DNA of 64,000 nucleotides from Adenophora triphylla var. japonica (GCA_022495995.1 JAFEMH010006979.1:5001-69000), one strand, 5' to 3'; shown: positions 22,897-35,556, numbered from the stretch's first letter. The notes: generated by a model not told the origin, from the letters alone. Numbers and translations are program-made.

Positions 22897-24697
22897 ATGT
22901 CGGGTCGAGGTGGCAATCGTTCAAAGAGAGGCAAGGTTGCGGGTTTTATCCATCGTCTTGTTTCTCCAAGGACTGGAGGGAGGGGCTCTATGTCTGGTTC
23001 AGGACGTAGTGATGATGATTTGAGCAGTCAAGGTAATGTAAGCTCTAGTGTTCCAGTTAGTGAACCATCCGGACGGGTTAACATGGACGCAATGATTAAT
23101 GAGGATAGAAAAATGGAAATATCTATCTCTCCCAGTGGCCAGTAAGTATTATTTAATTGTAAATGTCATATATATAATGTTTACATTTTATTATTGTCTT
23201 TTTATTTGTATATATATTGATATATTGTTTTTCAGTTAATATCTTATAGGTTTATACATGGTGGTTGTCAAGATCCCGCTAGATGGTTTGGGGATTTATT
23301 CAGCGGGTATAATTTTGAGGAATTTTATCCAACCCCGAAGTCAATATAAAAAGAGGTGTACGCTATCTGGTATAGCCAGTTTCAGGTAAAATTACTTAAT
23401 TCTCTTTCCTTTGTAAAGTTTGTAGACTATTCCCTTGTTTATTTAACTACTTTTACTATTTTTGTAGCACATATATTCATGCCCTGGGTTTACTGACGTT
23501 CAAATCGAGGCGGCTTTCAAGAAATTGGTTGCTAAGCGGTACGCTGGGAAAGTGTACGACATGAAAAGAAAGTGGCTAAATGATGGTTTGCCTCCAGCTA
23601 ATTTCTCCACTAGTGCGTGGGAGCAGTGGGAAGCCTATTGGAACGGTGAGAAATTTCAAAAAGTTCGTAAATTTCAAAGAAGAATAGGAACTCACAAGAG
23701 GGGCGGGGAGTGTGCACACTTTGGAGGATCAATTAACTTCGGCGAGACTTGGTCCGAATGGTAAACTTACTTCATTTATTATCCGTTTGTAAATTAAGCA
23801 ATACTCTATTTGATTCATATATTGTTATTATTTGATAGGCTTTTTAAAGTTTTAATTTTTTTATATGTTAAGCGTAAGAAACACGGAGATGATGAGGTTG
23901 ATCTTTGCTTCTTTGTGTTTTACACGGCTACACATACTGCGGAGGTTGCGATGGCTCAGCGCCACAATGGGTCAACCCTTATTACCAGACCCTTTATGTA
24001 AGTTTTAATAGTATTTTCTATTAGTAAATTATAAATTATTTAGTTAAAGAAATATTATTTTCTACCATAGTGTATAATGTTTTTTTTTTTTTCAGGAAGA
24101 GTATGATAGGCGGGCTCGTGAGGAGGCTATTGAAGAAGGAAGTTTGGCTCTTGAGAGCACCGAGCGGCCCGCCTTTCGTGAAAAGCTTTGGGCGGCCATT
24201 GTCCTCCGAGACAAGCAACCAAAGGGAGACCGCTTGCCTGGATTCGGAGGACATGGTGCGGGGTATTTTAACATGCCATTCCGCCCCTACTACGCAATAC
24301 TTTTCATCTTCTTCCTCAGGCAGTAGTCATCATGTGGATCAAGAAGCGTTTGATGATCGGGTCAGCGAGAGAGGTTGAGAGGCGAGTGGAGCCGATCGAG
24401 CCAGTGCGGAGGCCCATGTGGAGGCCCAGTGCGGACCAGGAGTGCACTCCAATTGCAGGCCCGAGATGCACACCCAGGTGGAGGTCCAGTGCGAGTATAT
24501 TGGAGCAACGGCTTGAGCGGCGCATGCAACAATACTTGGCTACCATGAATTTGCAATCACAGCCACAGCCACAGCCACGTAATAGCGGTAACGCTTCTGA
24601 TGAGTCAGTCGGTCAATACCTTAGGCGAAGTGGCGGTGGTAGTGGCGGTGGTAGCGGTAGCGGTAGCGGCAGCGCTCGTGGTCGGGGTCGTGGTTGA
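22897..24697 (+). pseudogene. TnpA-like (Transposase_24 family) CACTA gene, spliced, inactivated
   Basis: Exons inferred from splice sites and frame: 22897-23141, 23250-23385, 23468-23760, 23839-23997 and a last exon from about 24096. The protein opens MSGRGGNRSKRGK. It then has FIHGGCQDPARWFGDLFSGY, CPGFTDVQIEAAFKKLVAK, AYWNGEKFQKVRKFQRRIG, VFYTATHTAEVAMAQRHNG and EEYDRRAREEAIEEG, the order found in plant En/Spm Transposase_24 proteins. Tail: GNASDESVGQYLRR, then a Gly/Ser/Arg run ending at 24697. Lesions: an in-frame TAA at 23347-23349, an apparent frameshift at the start of exon 5, and further frame changes between 24240 and 24400. Family members are thought to bind transposon ends; this copy should be null. 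Confidence 0.75.
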
Positions 24698-25084
24698 TTG
24701 ACATTCATTTTATTTGGCTGGCATGTAATGTAAACAAATATATTTTGTTTCCCTTTCCCTTTCCCTTCCCTTTTCCCCAAGCTAAACAATTTCCTTTTCC
24801 CCTTTTCCCTTTCCCCTTCCCCTTTCCCTTTCCCCTTTCCCCTTTCCCCTTTCCCCTTTCGCTATGTGATGTTATTACAGTTTCATTTTATTTGATATTC
24901 AAACAAAACATTTTCTCTTTCCCTTTTCCCTTTTCCCTTTCCCATTACCCCTTATCCCTTTCCCATTACCCCTTTTCCCTTTGTTTGTAGGTTGTTTGTG
25001 TTTTTTTTAAGTTGGGATTTGTTTAAAACAGGTTTGACAGGTGGTTTAATAATAAAATAGATTTTTTTTTTAATCTGGTCAAAT
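24698..25084. repeat. Pyrimidine-rich CCCTTT tract of the CACTA 3' region
   Basis: Irregular CCCTTT, CCCCTTT and CCCATTA repeats (24749-24860 and 24915-24982). They are unlike the plant telomere unit CCCTAAA. The second block is also at window positions 37-103. Confidence 0.8.
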
Positions 25085-27218
25085 TACCGACGGATATTTC
25101 TGTCGGTAAATAATTAAAAACACAAAAAATAAAATTAATTACTGACGGAAATTTCCGCCGGCAAAGTTGCAGCTTACAGACGAACATATCCGCTGGAAAT
25201 GTTTCAAATTACCGTCGGACATATCCGCCGGTAAATATGAATTTTTCCAACGGATTTAACCGTCGGTAAGTGTTTTTAATATTTTATTATTTTAATATTT
25301 ACCAACGGAAATGTCCGTCGGTAACCTTCGGCAAGGCTCCGGCAAACCGGCCGGCGTACCTGCTTTCCGACGGACAATTTCCCGCGGAATTTTCTATTTT
25401 CCGACGGACTATCCGCCAGTATCACCGACGGAAATGGTCCGTCGGTATTACCAACGAATTATTTCCGACGGAATCCGACGGACTATTTCCGTCGGTAATG
25501 TTCATTTACTTACGGATATGGAGAGTTACCGACGGAAATGTCCGTCGGTAAGAGGCCTGATTCTAGTAGTGTCTTTAGCCACTCAGCTTCTTCTCCAGCT
25601 TTGTCTAGGGCTATAAACTCAGATTTCATCATTGATCGAGCTATGCAAGTTTGTTTGGAAGATTTCCATGACTATGCTCCTCCACCTATTGTAAAAATAT
25701 ATCCACTTGTGGACTTGGAGTCTTTTGTACGATATCCAATTAGCATCACAGTATCCTTCTAATACTGCTGAATATCTTCTATAAAGTAACCCACAATCCA
25801 TTGTGTATTTTATAGACCTCAATACTCTCGCTAAGGCTTTCCAATGATCATTACTGGGATTACTTGTGAACCTACTCAGTTTGCTCGCTGAATATGCGAT
25901 GTCTGGACGTGTACAGATTGTTAAGTTCATTAGACTTCCAATTATCCTAGCATATTTCGGTTGAAAAACTGGTTCACCGACGTTCTTGACTAAGTGTAGA
26001 CTCATGTCTACTGGAGTCTTAGCCGGTGGACTGTCAATGACATTAAATTTTCGAATAACATTTTCAAGATAATGTGACTGTGATAGGATTATTCCTTCTG
26101 ATGTTCAAGAAATCTTTATTCCTAATATAACTTGAGCTAATCTCATATCCTTGATGTCAATGTTTTTCTTTAACATGGTCTTTGTATTCATGATCAATTC
26201 ATGAGTACTTCCCATTATCAACATGTCATCTACATAAAGACAGACTATTAAAAATGATTCAGATGTCCCTTTGATGTAGACACACTAGTCACATTCATTT
26301 ATCTTGAATCCATTTGACAACATAGTTCGGTCAAACATTTCATGCCATTCCTTAGGTGCTTGTTTTAGTCCGTACAACGACTTAACAAGTTTACACACCT
26401 TCTGTTCTTTACCTGGAATAATGAACCCTTTAGGTTGTTCCATGTAAATCTCTTCGTCTAGCTTTCCATTTAAGAAAGCTGTCTTCACATCCATCTGGTG
26501 TATCTCAAGGTTATGCACAACAGCAATCGCAATGAGAACACGTATGGATGTGATCCTTGTGACTGGAGAATATGTTTCGAAGAAATCATATCCCTCCTTT
26601 TTTCTAAACACTTTGGCTACCAGCCGGGCTTTGTACTTATCGATAGATCCATCTGCCTTATACTTCCTTTTAAGGATCCATTTGCAACCCAACGGTTTGC
26701 ATCCTTGAGGGAGATTAACCAACTCTGAAGTATTATTATATATTATGGACTCTATCTCACTGTTAATAGCTTCTTTCCAGAACGGACTATCCGGTCCAGA
26801 TAAAGCTTCTTTAATAGTAGTTGGTTCATTTTCTAACATATATGATTGAAAATTAGGACCAAAAGACTTTTTCACTCTTGCCCTCTTACTATGTCTAGGT
26901 CATTCATCTTCTATTCGAGATGGACCATTTGTAGCTTCATAAGCTCTCTTATTAAAACTTGTATCTTTCCTATCCTTAGCAAGAAAGATATTTTCAAAGA
27001 ATGACGCATTCCTTGATTCCATCGTCATTCCTTCATTCATATCAGGAATGTCCGACTTGTGCACTATAAACCGATAGGCACTACTATTGCTGGCATATCC
27101 AATAAAGATGTAGTCAACCATCTTGGGACCAATATTTATTTGCTTTGGCTTAGGTACTTCAACCTTAGCTAGACACCCCCACACGTTAAGGTATTTATAA
27201 CACTGCTTACGATTATGC
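24880..27218. repeat. Second copy of the segment at 1-2339
   Basis: Partner of the duplicate at window start, constant offset 24879. Here the sequence continues uninterrupted past 27218 into copia integrase, so this is the native right end and 2339/2340 is the novel junction. Confidence 0.9.
25085..25571. repeat. CACTA 3' subterminal repeats and TIR
   Basis: Dense ACCGACGG and CCGTCGGT motifs in both orientations, ending at TTCTAGTAGTG (25561-25571). The longest clean palindrome is ACCGACGGAAATGTCCGTCGGT (near 25528). Confidence 0.9.
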
Positions 27219-28791
27219 CATAATTCATAAGGAGTCTTATCAATTCCTTTCTTGGGTATATTATTAAGAATGTAGTTGGACGTGAGTATGGCTTCCCCCC
27301 CCCCACAAGTTATTGGGTAAGCCTGAACTGATTAGCAGTGTATTCATCATCTCCATAAGAATACGATTCTTGCGTTCAGCTACTTCGTTATACTGAGGTG
27401 TATATGGTGCTGTTGTTTGATGAATAATGCCAGATTCCCAGCATAATCCTTCAAACGGAGTGACATATTCTGCTCCTCTATCACTTCAAATCTTCTTAAT
27501 CTTTACATTAAGTTGATTCTCAACTTCATTCTTATAAGTTTGGAAAGCCACTAGTATTTCATCCGTACTTTTCAATAGATATACATAACAATATTTTCTG
27601 TGATCGTCTATAAATGTAATGAAATACTTTTTCCCTCCTTGAGTTTGCACTAACTTTAGATCACAAATATATGTGTGAATCAATTCAAGAGGTTTTTGTT
27701 TCTTATTACTGCATTAAATGGTGCCTTAGTCATTTTCGCTTCAACGCAAATTTCACACTTGTCAGTGGAATCGAATTTATTCATAGGAATTAATTTTTGA
27801 CTCATTAACTTCTTAATTGTGTTGTAATTCACGTGACCTAATCTATCATGCCATAAATTAGGAATATCCAACAGATAGACATAAGAAACAAACTTTTCAT
27901 TCTTCGCTTCAAAGCGGATAATATTTTTTACATTCATTTTGAACAGACCCTTTTCAAGGTACCCATTTCCGAGAAAATTATCATTCATGGTCAATACAAA
28001 GTTTTCTAACTCAAACACTAGTCTAAATCCAGCCATGCACAACAGCGATCCGGAAACCAGGTTCTTGCGAATGTCTGGGACATGCAACACATCCAAGAGA
28101 GTTAGCTCTTAGCCTGAAGACATCTTCAGTATAACCTTTCCAATTCACATGACATTGGAAGTGACACTGTTTCCCATACACACCTTCTCTCCACTAATAG
28201 GAGTGTGTGACGAAAAGCAAAATATATCTGCACACATGTGGTGGGTAGCTCCAGTGTCTATCCACCATTTATTACTGGTGTCTTCGAGATTTGCTAAAGT
28301 GGCTTCAAAGGTTTCACACACCATTGATTCTAAATCAAGCCCATTCAGCCTTTCAATAATGGTGGCTTGATTTCTGGAGTCGGTCTCTTGAATCTTGTAG
28401 ACCCGTTCCAATTAGTTCCACAACTCCTTGGCTGTGTCCACGAAACAGTACTCCTCGTCTAGGGCTTTACTTAGCCCACTAAATGTGTACATTTTACATA
28501 TGAGAATTCCATGATTCCATGCCTCTGTGGCTATCCGTCCTTACGGATCTAAATCATCATCCCGACTAGCGGGGATATATTTTTCAACGAACATCTTCAA
28601 ACCAAAATTGGTTAAGAGGTACATATCTTTTGTTGCCAGCTTTTGGAGTCCGCACCTCCGAACTTTGTTGTTTCCTTGCCAAGTGTTGGATAATTCTGAA
28701 CCAGAGCGGGTGCAACAATCTGGGTAGTTGCATCGGGGTTCGGATTGGGAGTAGCCCCAGAAGATTGGGATGACTCTTTTTCATTAGTCAT
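25575..28791 (-). pseudogene. Copia gag-pol of the minus-strand element (5' part)
   Basis: Minus-strand order: gag start MTNEKESSQSSGATPNPNPD (28791) with KFGGADSKSWQQK, then frameshifts and an apparent loss of most of gag including any zinc knuckle. Protease WWIDTGATHHMC is near 28240. The GAG-preintegrase region (27680-28096) has LWHDRLGHVNYNTIKKLM and a CX2C (CEIC). The integrase core is at 27300-27683 (GGKKYFITFIDDHRKYCYVY, APYTPQYN). RT is at 26285-26875 (QMDVKTAFLNGKLDEEIY), with a YVDD box near 26208-26252 (CLYVDDMLIMGS). The RNase H start is at 25575-26005. Each part is broken by stops or frameshifts, and the RNase H is split by the CACTA element. Confidence 0.88.
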
Positions 28792-28838
28792 TCTCAAGAA
28801 AACTTTTTGTTTAAAACCAAAAAAAATCTTCTTACGAT

Positions 28839-30014
28839 TGTTATCGAAAGTATTTCGAAAAATAAAATAATTTCTTGAAAATGGAAAATCAGAAAACAAG
28901 AAGCAGATGAAGAGACCGAAAAGGATAACTGGAAAAATTAACGGAATAGAATTAACAGGACTAAGTCGAGTAATGTGAAAACACAATCTCCGTAAGAAGA
29001 ATTTTCCCCGCACTGGTTCTAACAGTTGAAACGGCAATTCTCTCGTAAGATGAAATGACTTTTTGAATCCTGATGGAAGCACTTCAAATCAGGAAACCTA
29101 CGAACGATGTTCGGAATTTCTGAACTAGGAGGGAGGAGAATGCAACAATATGCTTTCAACTAACTGAACTATCTAATACTTGATTGCTTGAATGATTTGG
29201 ATGATGTAAACTGACATTCTGGGGTCTATTTATAGTTTTCGAATAGTGACATGTACCTGTTGGGTAATAGGCATAATTTAATCCGGGTGAATCTGGGCTG
29301 TCCGATGGCACCTGATAGATGAACCAGATTCAGCGAATCGGTCAAAACCATTGCCAATGGGTGCATCCGTACTGACCCGCACCTGTACGAAGTGTCACGG
29401 ACCAACCAGATTCATGTACGGATCCAATCCGCGGATCGGACCCGACCAGCCCAAAACTCGTCCTAGCCGAGTGAATCCCACACCAAACCCGGTCTAACCC
29501 AATCTGACTGAACCATGCCCCGAACCGAACCAACTTCCTTCAAAAGTTTAAGGCTCCAAATGACGATGCGGAGTTCAAGTGCGCCCTAAAACGCCCAATA
29601 CACCCTTCACACCGCTTCGTGGTTGTGATGTAATTTTGGGCTACTCCAAAATTAGCATAATTGGGCCAATACTTGCATGGTTGGCCCAATGCTCCATTAG
29701 GTTGCATGATAATGAGGATACCACTTGATTGTTATCTCCTTCGAGTGGATGAGTTAAAAAACTCTCCTACCTTTTGGGTTTTAGGCAACGTGGGATATGA
29801 CATTTCATATTCACAAACTCTTCATAAACCCATTTCAAATTACAAACTTTGAGCATTAATTTCTCATTCACCACAAATTGATTTTGAGAAAATAAATATA
29901 TCACGTTAATCTACTTTAAATGTAGATTATGAATATATAATTTATTTTTCATTTATACAAAATGAAAATACATTTAATTTCGATCAAATATTGATCAAAC
30001 CAATATTTCCAACA
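28839..30014 (-). repeat. 5' LTR of the minus-strand copia element
   Basis: 1176 bp, TGTTATCG to CCAACA on the + strand, followed by the target duplication CTTTG. Much of the unit resembles 17175-18445, with two large indels described for that copy. Confidence 0.88.
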
Positions 30015-30019
30015 CTTTG

Positions 30020-30256
30020 TTCTTAATTATCGTCTCAGTAGCTATCAAGGAGTCAATTAGTTGGTGCTTAAATTCTTTTTGTCCTTTTTTTGTGAATTTT
30101 TACTAGTACTTGGATGAGACATTAGAATAGAACCTCAAATTATGTATTCTGTTTTTGTTTGAGATCTCCCCTTAAATTTGCAAAAGAATGCTCTTGTTGT
30201 TCCTAAAAAACAAGGAGCCTATTATAGAGACCTCCAAAATCACACTTGTGAAAACC

Positions 30257-30287
<31 letters not shown>

Positions 30288-30560
30288 TTTGCAACAAGCA
30301 CTCTAAATTGGTGATCCAACAACAACAAAGTAATAGTCACACAATAATTTGAGTTCGGCTAACATAAATCATTATATGTCCTCCTAAAATAAATAGGAAT
30401 AAAAAAGAGTTTTAGTGGATTGATTTATTTACTTGTCAAGGACAGTAAAAAGTAGATGCAGTAGAAATAGTTTTACTCTCAACCAATTTAAATTCTTGTG
30501 TTCTTATCTTCATCACACACTCATAATCACACAAACTCACCTACACAATTTTTTATAACA
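30020..30560 (+). repeat. Relic SIRE-type LTR, 3' part
   Basis: Continues the LTR split at 17174. Collinear blocks with SIRE LTRs: GCAACAAGCA near 30291, TTAGTGGATTGAT near 30412, ACTTGTCAAGGACAGTA near 30431, then AATTCTTGTGTTC and CACACAAACTCACCTACACA near 30491-30546. Includes a T run (about 30262-30283). The exact LTR end is not recognisable. Confidence 0.55.
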
Positions 30561-31505
30561 CAAAAGCTCACATTAATGATCTTTTAAATAATTGTAATCA
30601 TATAATTCTAATATAATTATCAAATTAATGAGATATAAAATATGATTTAATTTCAAAATTAATCAAAATGTAAAAAAAAAAAAAAAAAAAAAACCTTGTT
30701 CTTAGTGGAACATTACAAAAATGTGCAAACAAATAGAGCCACATAATAAAAATGGTCGAAAATTTGAGGCACTTATATAAGTGCTAGAAATTAGCGATAT
30801 TTATTAAAAAGTGTCTGAAATCTAGATGAATATTCCAAAAAAATAGTCTTTTAAATATTTATATACAAAAATAACACCCAAAAAAATTTATGTACCAGAG
30901 TAGCACTTTTTTGTAGATCTGGATATTGATTTTCTGGTTTTAATGTAAATCGGGATATTGATTTTCCGGTTTTGATTTAAGATAAAATCCGAAAATTGAA
31001 ATTTCGGTTTTAAAATAAATCCAAAAATTGAAATTTCAGTTTTAAAAATAAATTTTTTTAATTTTTTTATTGACATCAGGGGTTTTTAATTTTCTAAAAA
31101 AGGTAAGGCCAAACATAGAAACAGATAAGATAAAGAGAGAGAGAAAGAAAAGGGAAGTAAAGAATTAAAGAGAAAGAAAAATAATTCATTATTAGAAGAA
31201 GAGAAAAAGAATCATCAAACAATTTGGAAAAATTATTAAAATTGTAAGGTTAGTTTTTCTTTTCTTTTTGTTTAATATGTTGTTAAAGCTATTATTAGAT
31301 GTGTGATTATTTATGGTTTTTTAAGGAATTATTTAAATAATTGAAATGCAATTTTAACAAACTTGTTAAAATTAATTTGATAAACTTGTTGCAATGTATA
31401 ATTAATTATTGATTTTTAAGTTTTGATTTTTAAAATTAAATTATATATAGTGCTTGTTAACTTAGGACTTTGACACATGATTTTTTTAATTTTTTAGGAA
31501 AAAAT
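30561..31505. other. AT-rich intergenic DNA with a small inverted-repeat cluster
   Basis: No supported gene. An A run lies near 30673-30693. At 30918-31045, GATTTTCCGGTTTT-type units are followed by their complements (AAAATTGAAATTTCGG), a small imperfect palindrome cluster. Confidence 0.5.
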
Positions 31506-32537
31506 ATGAATGGAGTTCAACTTGTTTTCATGTGCTATTGGGGAGGAAATGATGAACATCCGTTTGAAGCTGAGAATTTTGAAAAGGCTCCAAAATGTGC
31601 ACTAAGGCTAAAACTCGATGGAGGTATAAGAAATTGATTTAGACGTTATGTAAGGAAATTGGGGTAGATCGAGCCAATATTCAATTGCAAGTTACTTGTA
31701 GATATCCTCATCTTGTCGCTCATGGGGTTTCAAATTACATTCCATTTCTAATCGAGAATGATATGGGTATGAAACTCATGTTTGATGTTTCTGCTTAGTT
31801 TGGGGGGTTGAGTAGCTTACAATTGTATGTTAAGATAAATTCAGTTGATACTGTGAATGTTGAGGAGTTTGAAACTCATGAGGAGCCATTATAAAATGAG
31901 TATGTTAAAGATATAAATACCTTACAGATGGATTCTTTAAGCTACTACGATGAGAGGGACACTGGAACAAGTACACAAACACATGTGGAAGAGGGAGAGG
32001 AAGAGGGAGAGGCAGAGGAAGAGGAGGAAGAGGAAGAGGGAGAGGAAAGGAAGAGGGAGAGGAGGGGCGAAAGAGAGAGATGGGAAATGGTATAATGATG
32101 AAGATAATGATTCAAATTATGAACGAAATATTGGGTCCCTTATAAATGATGATCATGATGATGGATATGATGATTATAGTAGTGCTACTGATGTTAGCGA
32201 GAATGAGGGTGATGATGGGGTGAGGGAAGATTTGTGGGTACATTTGGTTGGTTACGAACATCCACAAAATAACGTCTGTGAGAGAGCAGACTATCAATTT
32301 TATGGTGATATTGGGGAAGGAACAGATATTTATGATAATAACGAATATAACTTTGATGATTGGAATGGAGAATTTGATGATATTGCCAAAGGTATGTGCT
32401 TTTCAAAGAAGTATAAACTGCAACATAAAATGAAGATGTTTCATATTAAGAAAAATATGGGCTTCAAGGTAAAAAGAAGCATAACCCGAAAGTGGACTAT
32501 TGAGAGTTTGGTGAAAGATTTTCCATGCAATTTTTAT
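31506..32537 (+). pseudogene. MULE (MuDR-type) transposase N-terminal fragment
   Basis: Starts MNGVQLVFMCYWGGNDEHPF at 31506. A frameshift near 31620 leads to IQLQVTCRYPHL, then after stops an acidic Glu-rich stretch, MDSLSYYDERDTG, a long basic/acidic low-complexity part (31960-32090) and SKKYKLQHKMKMFHIKKNMG with FKVKRSITRKWTIES. This last block matches the start of the MuDR-type DNA-binding region of plant MULE transposases. The sequence stops there because a CACTA end is inserted at 32538; no catalytic DDE region is in the window. It is dead. Confidence 0.65.
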
Positions 32538-33230
32538 CACTACAAGAATAAGAGTTTTTAACCACGGTTATCGGACCGTGGTAAAAAGAGATAAAACCGT
32601 GGCTAATAGTATTTACCACGGTTTTGTCACGTTTTTACGTCCGATGGTTTTGTGAGCATCGCTTATATTGTTCTACGTTTTCTAAACTGTGACAAATAGT
32701 ATTTACTACGGTTATGGTCACGGTTAAAAACCGTAGCACAATAAGTGTGATATATGTTATTTTTTTATTTGTCACTGTTGTTGTGACATTTTAAAAAGGT
32801 GCAATTTGTTATACTTGTGACAATTTGGAACCGTCATAAAAGTTATGTGCCACATATAAATCATTATTTGTATTGGTAATAAATTTGGCAAATGATACCA
32901 TAATGTGTGTTTTTCATATTTGTAACACAATTCAAAACTGATATATATATATAGATTATTTTTAATTATAAAACCTATTGTACTATATATTCATTGTAAT
33001 ACATTTAGTAGCTATAAAAGAGTTAAATGACCATTTTAACCGTGATGTATAGATTTCCATAAAAATCCAAAAATGGTGACATAAGTTCTTAAACAAAAAT
33101 TCTAAATAATTCATTTTAGTAAGTCAAATCTAACAACTATTTATATAAAGCATTTACTACTATTAAGCATTTGTCTGAAATTAAACATGTACAAAAGTGT
33201 AATCATGGCCATAATCTAGTCTAAAACATC
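32538..33230 (+). mobile_element. Second CACTA family: 5' terminal fragment
   Basis: CACTACAAGAA (32538-32548) is a typical plant CACTA terminus. It is followed by subterminal ACCACGG and CCGTGGT repeats in both orientations (32562-32760), such as ACCACGGTTATCGGACCGTGGT. It differs from the ACCGACGG family above. No matching TTCTTGTAGTG end is seen in the window, so it is partial or its 3' end is lost. The right limit given is approximate. Confidence 0.65.
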
Positions 33231-33791
33231 GAAGTTCGGAAGTTGAAGTTGAAGTTGAAGTTGATGTTGAAGTTGAAGATCAAAAAGACATCATCAAGGC
33301 TCCAATCCTATCATGCGTATACGAAAAAACAAATCTTCATAAGTTAATGAATATCATTGACAATTGAAAACATAAACAAAATCACGAGTACTTCATTTTT
33401 TAGATTTAAAAAAAATGGATAATAATTACTAATTGATGACATGACATATTATAAGTTTGAAAAAAACTAACAAAGAAATTAAGTAAAAAAAAACTTGAGT
33501 ATGATTTAAAAAAATTTACTTGCAAAAAAAGTCATCTAGCTACAAATCTCATCTGACCCATCATCACCTAATGTTGTAGGAATCTGTGAACAAGAAAATG
33601 ATGTGGATTAGTCATAAGGTGGAGTAATCTTATCAAATAAATACAAGAATAAATAGAGTACTCAATTATATTGTAGTTGGTTAATACATAAATTCAACAA
33701 TTCTTAATATTATTATCACTACAATAGGGCTATTGAATTTAAAATACTAGCTTTTGAATAGATGAATGAGACTTCTCCTGTTAAGTAACTC
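33231..33791. other. Short hexanucleotide repeat and AT-rich DNA
   Basis: A GAAGTT repeat of about seven units lies at 33237-33280. The remainder is AT-rich and has no supported ORF. The 28.2-kb duplication unit starts at GTATACG (33317). Confidence 0.5.
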
Positions 33792-34182
33792 TCAGTGCTT
33801 ATGATCATCTTGAGTAAGGTTTCTAATGCAGTAACACAATACTAATTCCAAGACCAAATGCTTATCAGAAATCACAAAGGGTGATTCCTGCCAAACATGA
33901 CAGAAGTTTGCCAAAATGGGTTGCATTTTAATTATACACTTATATTTTCCCAAAAAATAAAAAATAATCACAGCTCCAAGCAAGCACAAAAAGTCTAATA
34001 AATACTCTATCCGAGAATATATGAACTTACAGAGTCGAGCAGCCTCATAAAGTTGGGACGATTTCGAGCAACAATAACATGGTTTCCAGCATGAGCATTG
34101 CCCATGGTCAAAGCAGCTTTATCCATACCAGCATGATTGTTCAAATTGTCAATATCAGATGCAGAAGATGACGGAGATTCAC
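33792..34182 (-). pseudogene. Two C-terminal exons of an unrecognised host gene
   Basis: Minus-strand exon 34182-34031 has an acceptor (CTGCATAG before it) and a donor (GTAAGT after it). Exon 33887-33792 has an acceptor (TTTGGCAG) and ends in TGA. Phases join exactly. The exons encode ESPSSSASDIDNLNNHAGMD, later VIVARNRPNFMRLLDS, then ESPFVISDKHLVLELVLCYC to a final DDHKH. I do not recognise the protein. A possible further exon (GRVFAVLGNCMNFFPL, donor near 34356) lies closer to SIRE-2. The SIRE-2 LTR starts at 34434, so upstream exons are separated by the whole nested block and the gene is probably disrupted. A copy lies at 62034-62424. Confidence 0.5.
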
Positions 34183-34433
34183 CTATGCAGAAGATGAAGT
34201 TCATAATTAACAAAAACATGATCATCATATGGTTCAAAACATGCTTATTAAAAAGAATGTAAATTAAAATATATATATATATATATAGTTATTGATAAAA
34301 AAGAGAGATAGATAAAGAACAGGATTTAATGAGGCCAAACGTGCTTTACTCACAAGGGGAAAAAATTCATGCAATTCCCAAGGACAGCAAAAACTCTGCC
34401 TACTAATTTTCTTAATCAATTGTCAACAGATAG

Positions 34434-35556
34434 TGTTAGGACCTAACTATATAAACCACATAGTTATATTTGGTTTTGACAAAGAAACATATCCAATGTT
34501 ATCTGACAGCCAAGATAACTCATGAACATTGGACAGCTAAGCCAAAGACTCAACCTGCACATTCCATTAATCATCTTGACAGCAATGATCAAACAAAGAC
34601 AAATCAAATAAATCAATGTATTCAATTACAAAGTGATCATTACATGTCAATCATCCAATTCCTTGACTCCTAATCATCCAAATGAAAGAGCTATTCCTGA
34701 CAGCTAAGAATCTCTACAGCAGAGGTCTCATCCCTCTGACAGTTATGATCTTCAAAGACAACAGCAATGTGTTATCTCTGTGATGACCTAGGTGTCCCTT
34801 GCCCAAATCCCTCAACAGATGTTGCCAGGTCATCTCCATGAAGATCCTCTACAAGGGTTGCATATTCCAGCTTGTTATTATCCAGTCAACAAGGCCCTAA
34901 ATACAAACACTGTTTCACCCACATGCATTCACTGCCTTGTCTCCTCCAACGGCTATATTCCAGCTTATAAAAGGAAACCTCCAAGACTGAAGACACTGCC
35001 CTTCCACACACAACTTTTACAACCTTCCCTTCACCCTTGCATACCTGCAAACCTGCAACCAATCTTCAATCAATTCTGAGACACTTAAGACTGTACTTCA
35101 GGTGTATAAACAACATTGTAAAACCACTTAAGACTGACTTTAAGTGTGTTCTGTAATTTGCTTCGTAACAAGAAAATCCCTAATTGACTGTACTAATTAG
35201 GAAGAGGAGGTTCAAGAAACTTGCCTAATCAACCATTGTAAATCTTAAAGGGAACTAGATTTAGTGGATTGATCTCACTTGTCAAGGTTGACAGTGAGGG
35301 TGGACGTAGGAGGAGTGAACTATGAACCACCTTAAAATTCTTATGTCGTTTGGTATTATCACACACAAACACACACACACACCTACACACACTTACACCA
35401 ATCACTTTGTCTTTACTTTATTTCACTTTATTCATTCCGCTGCACATTTTACTCTTGCTTTTAGATCAATTAATATCTGACAGCTAAGATTTATCCTAAG
35501 CTGTCAAAGCTTAACTACCTAATCCTTTTAATTGATTAAGCAGACAAGACCTTTCA
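34434..35556 (+). repeat. 5' LTR of SIRE-2
   Basis: 1123 bp, TGTTAGGACCTAAC to AAGACCTTTCA. TATA box at 34966-34972. It contains about six TGACAGC(C/T)AAGA-like motifs (34503, about 34530, 34577, 34697, about 34737, 35477). Near-identical to 62761-63883. Confidence 0.92.
34966..34972 (+). promoter_or_regulatory. TATA box of SIRE-2 5' LTR
   Basis: TATAAAA at the conserved position in all three SIRE LTRs, about 590 bp before the LTR end; the likely core promoter of the genomic RNA. Confidence 0.7.

Noticed and set aside
24749..24982. Possible interstitial telomere repeat
   Set aside because: Units are CCCTTT and CCCATTA with irregular spacing, unlike the plant CCCTAAA unit.
24694..24990. 98-codon ORF rich in PFPFP
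   Set aside because: Product of the CCCTTT pyrimidine tract, without start context or family resemblance.
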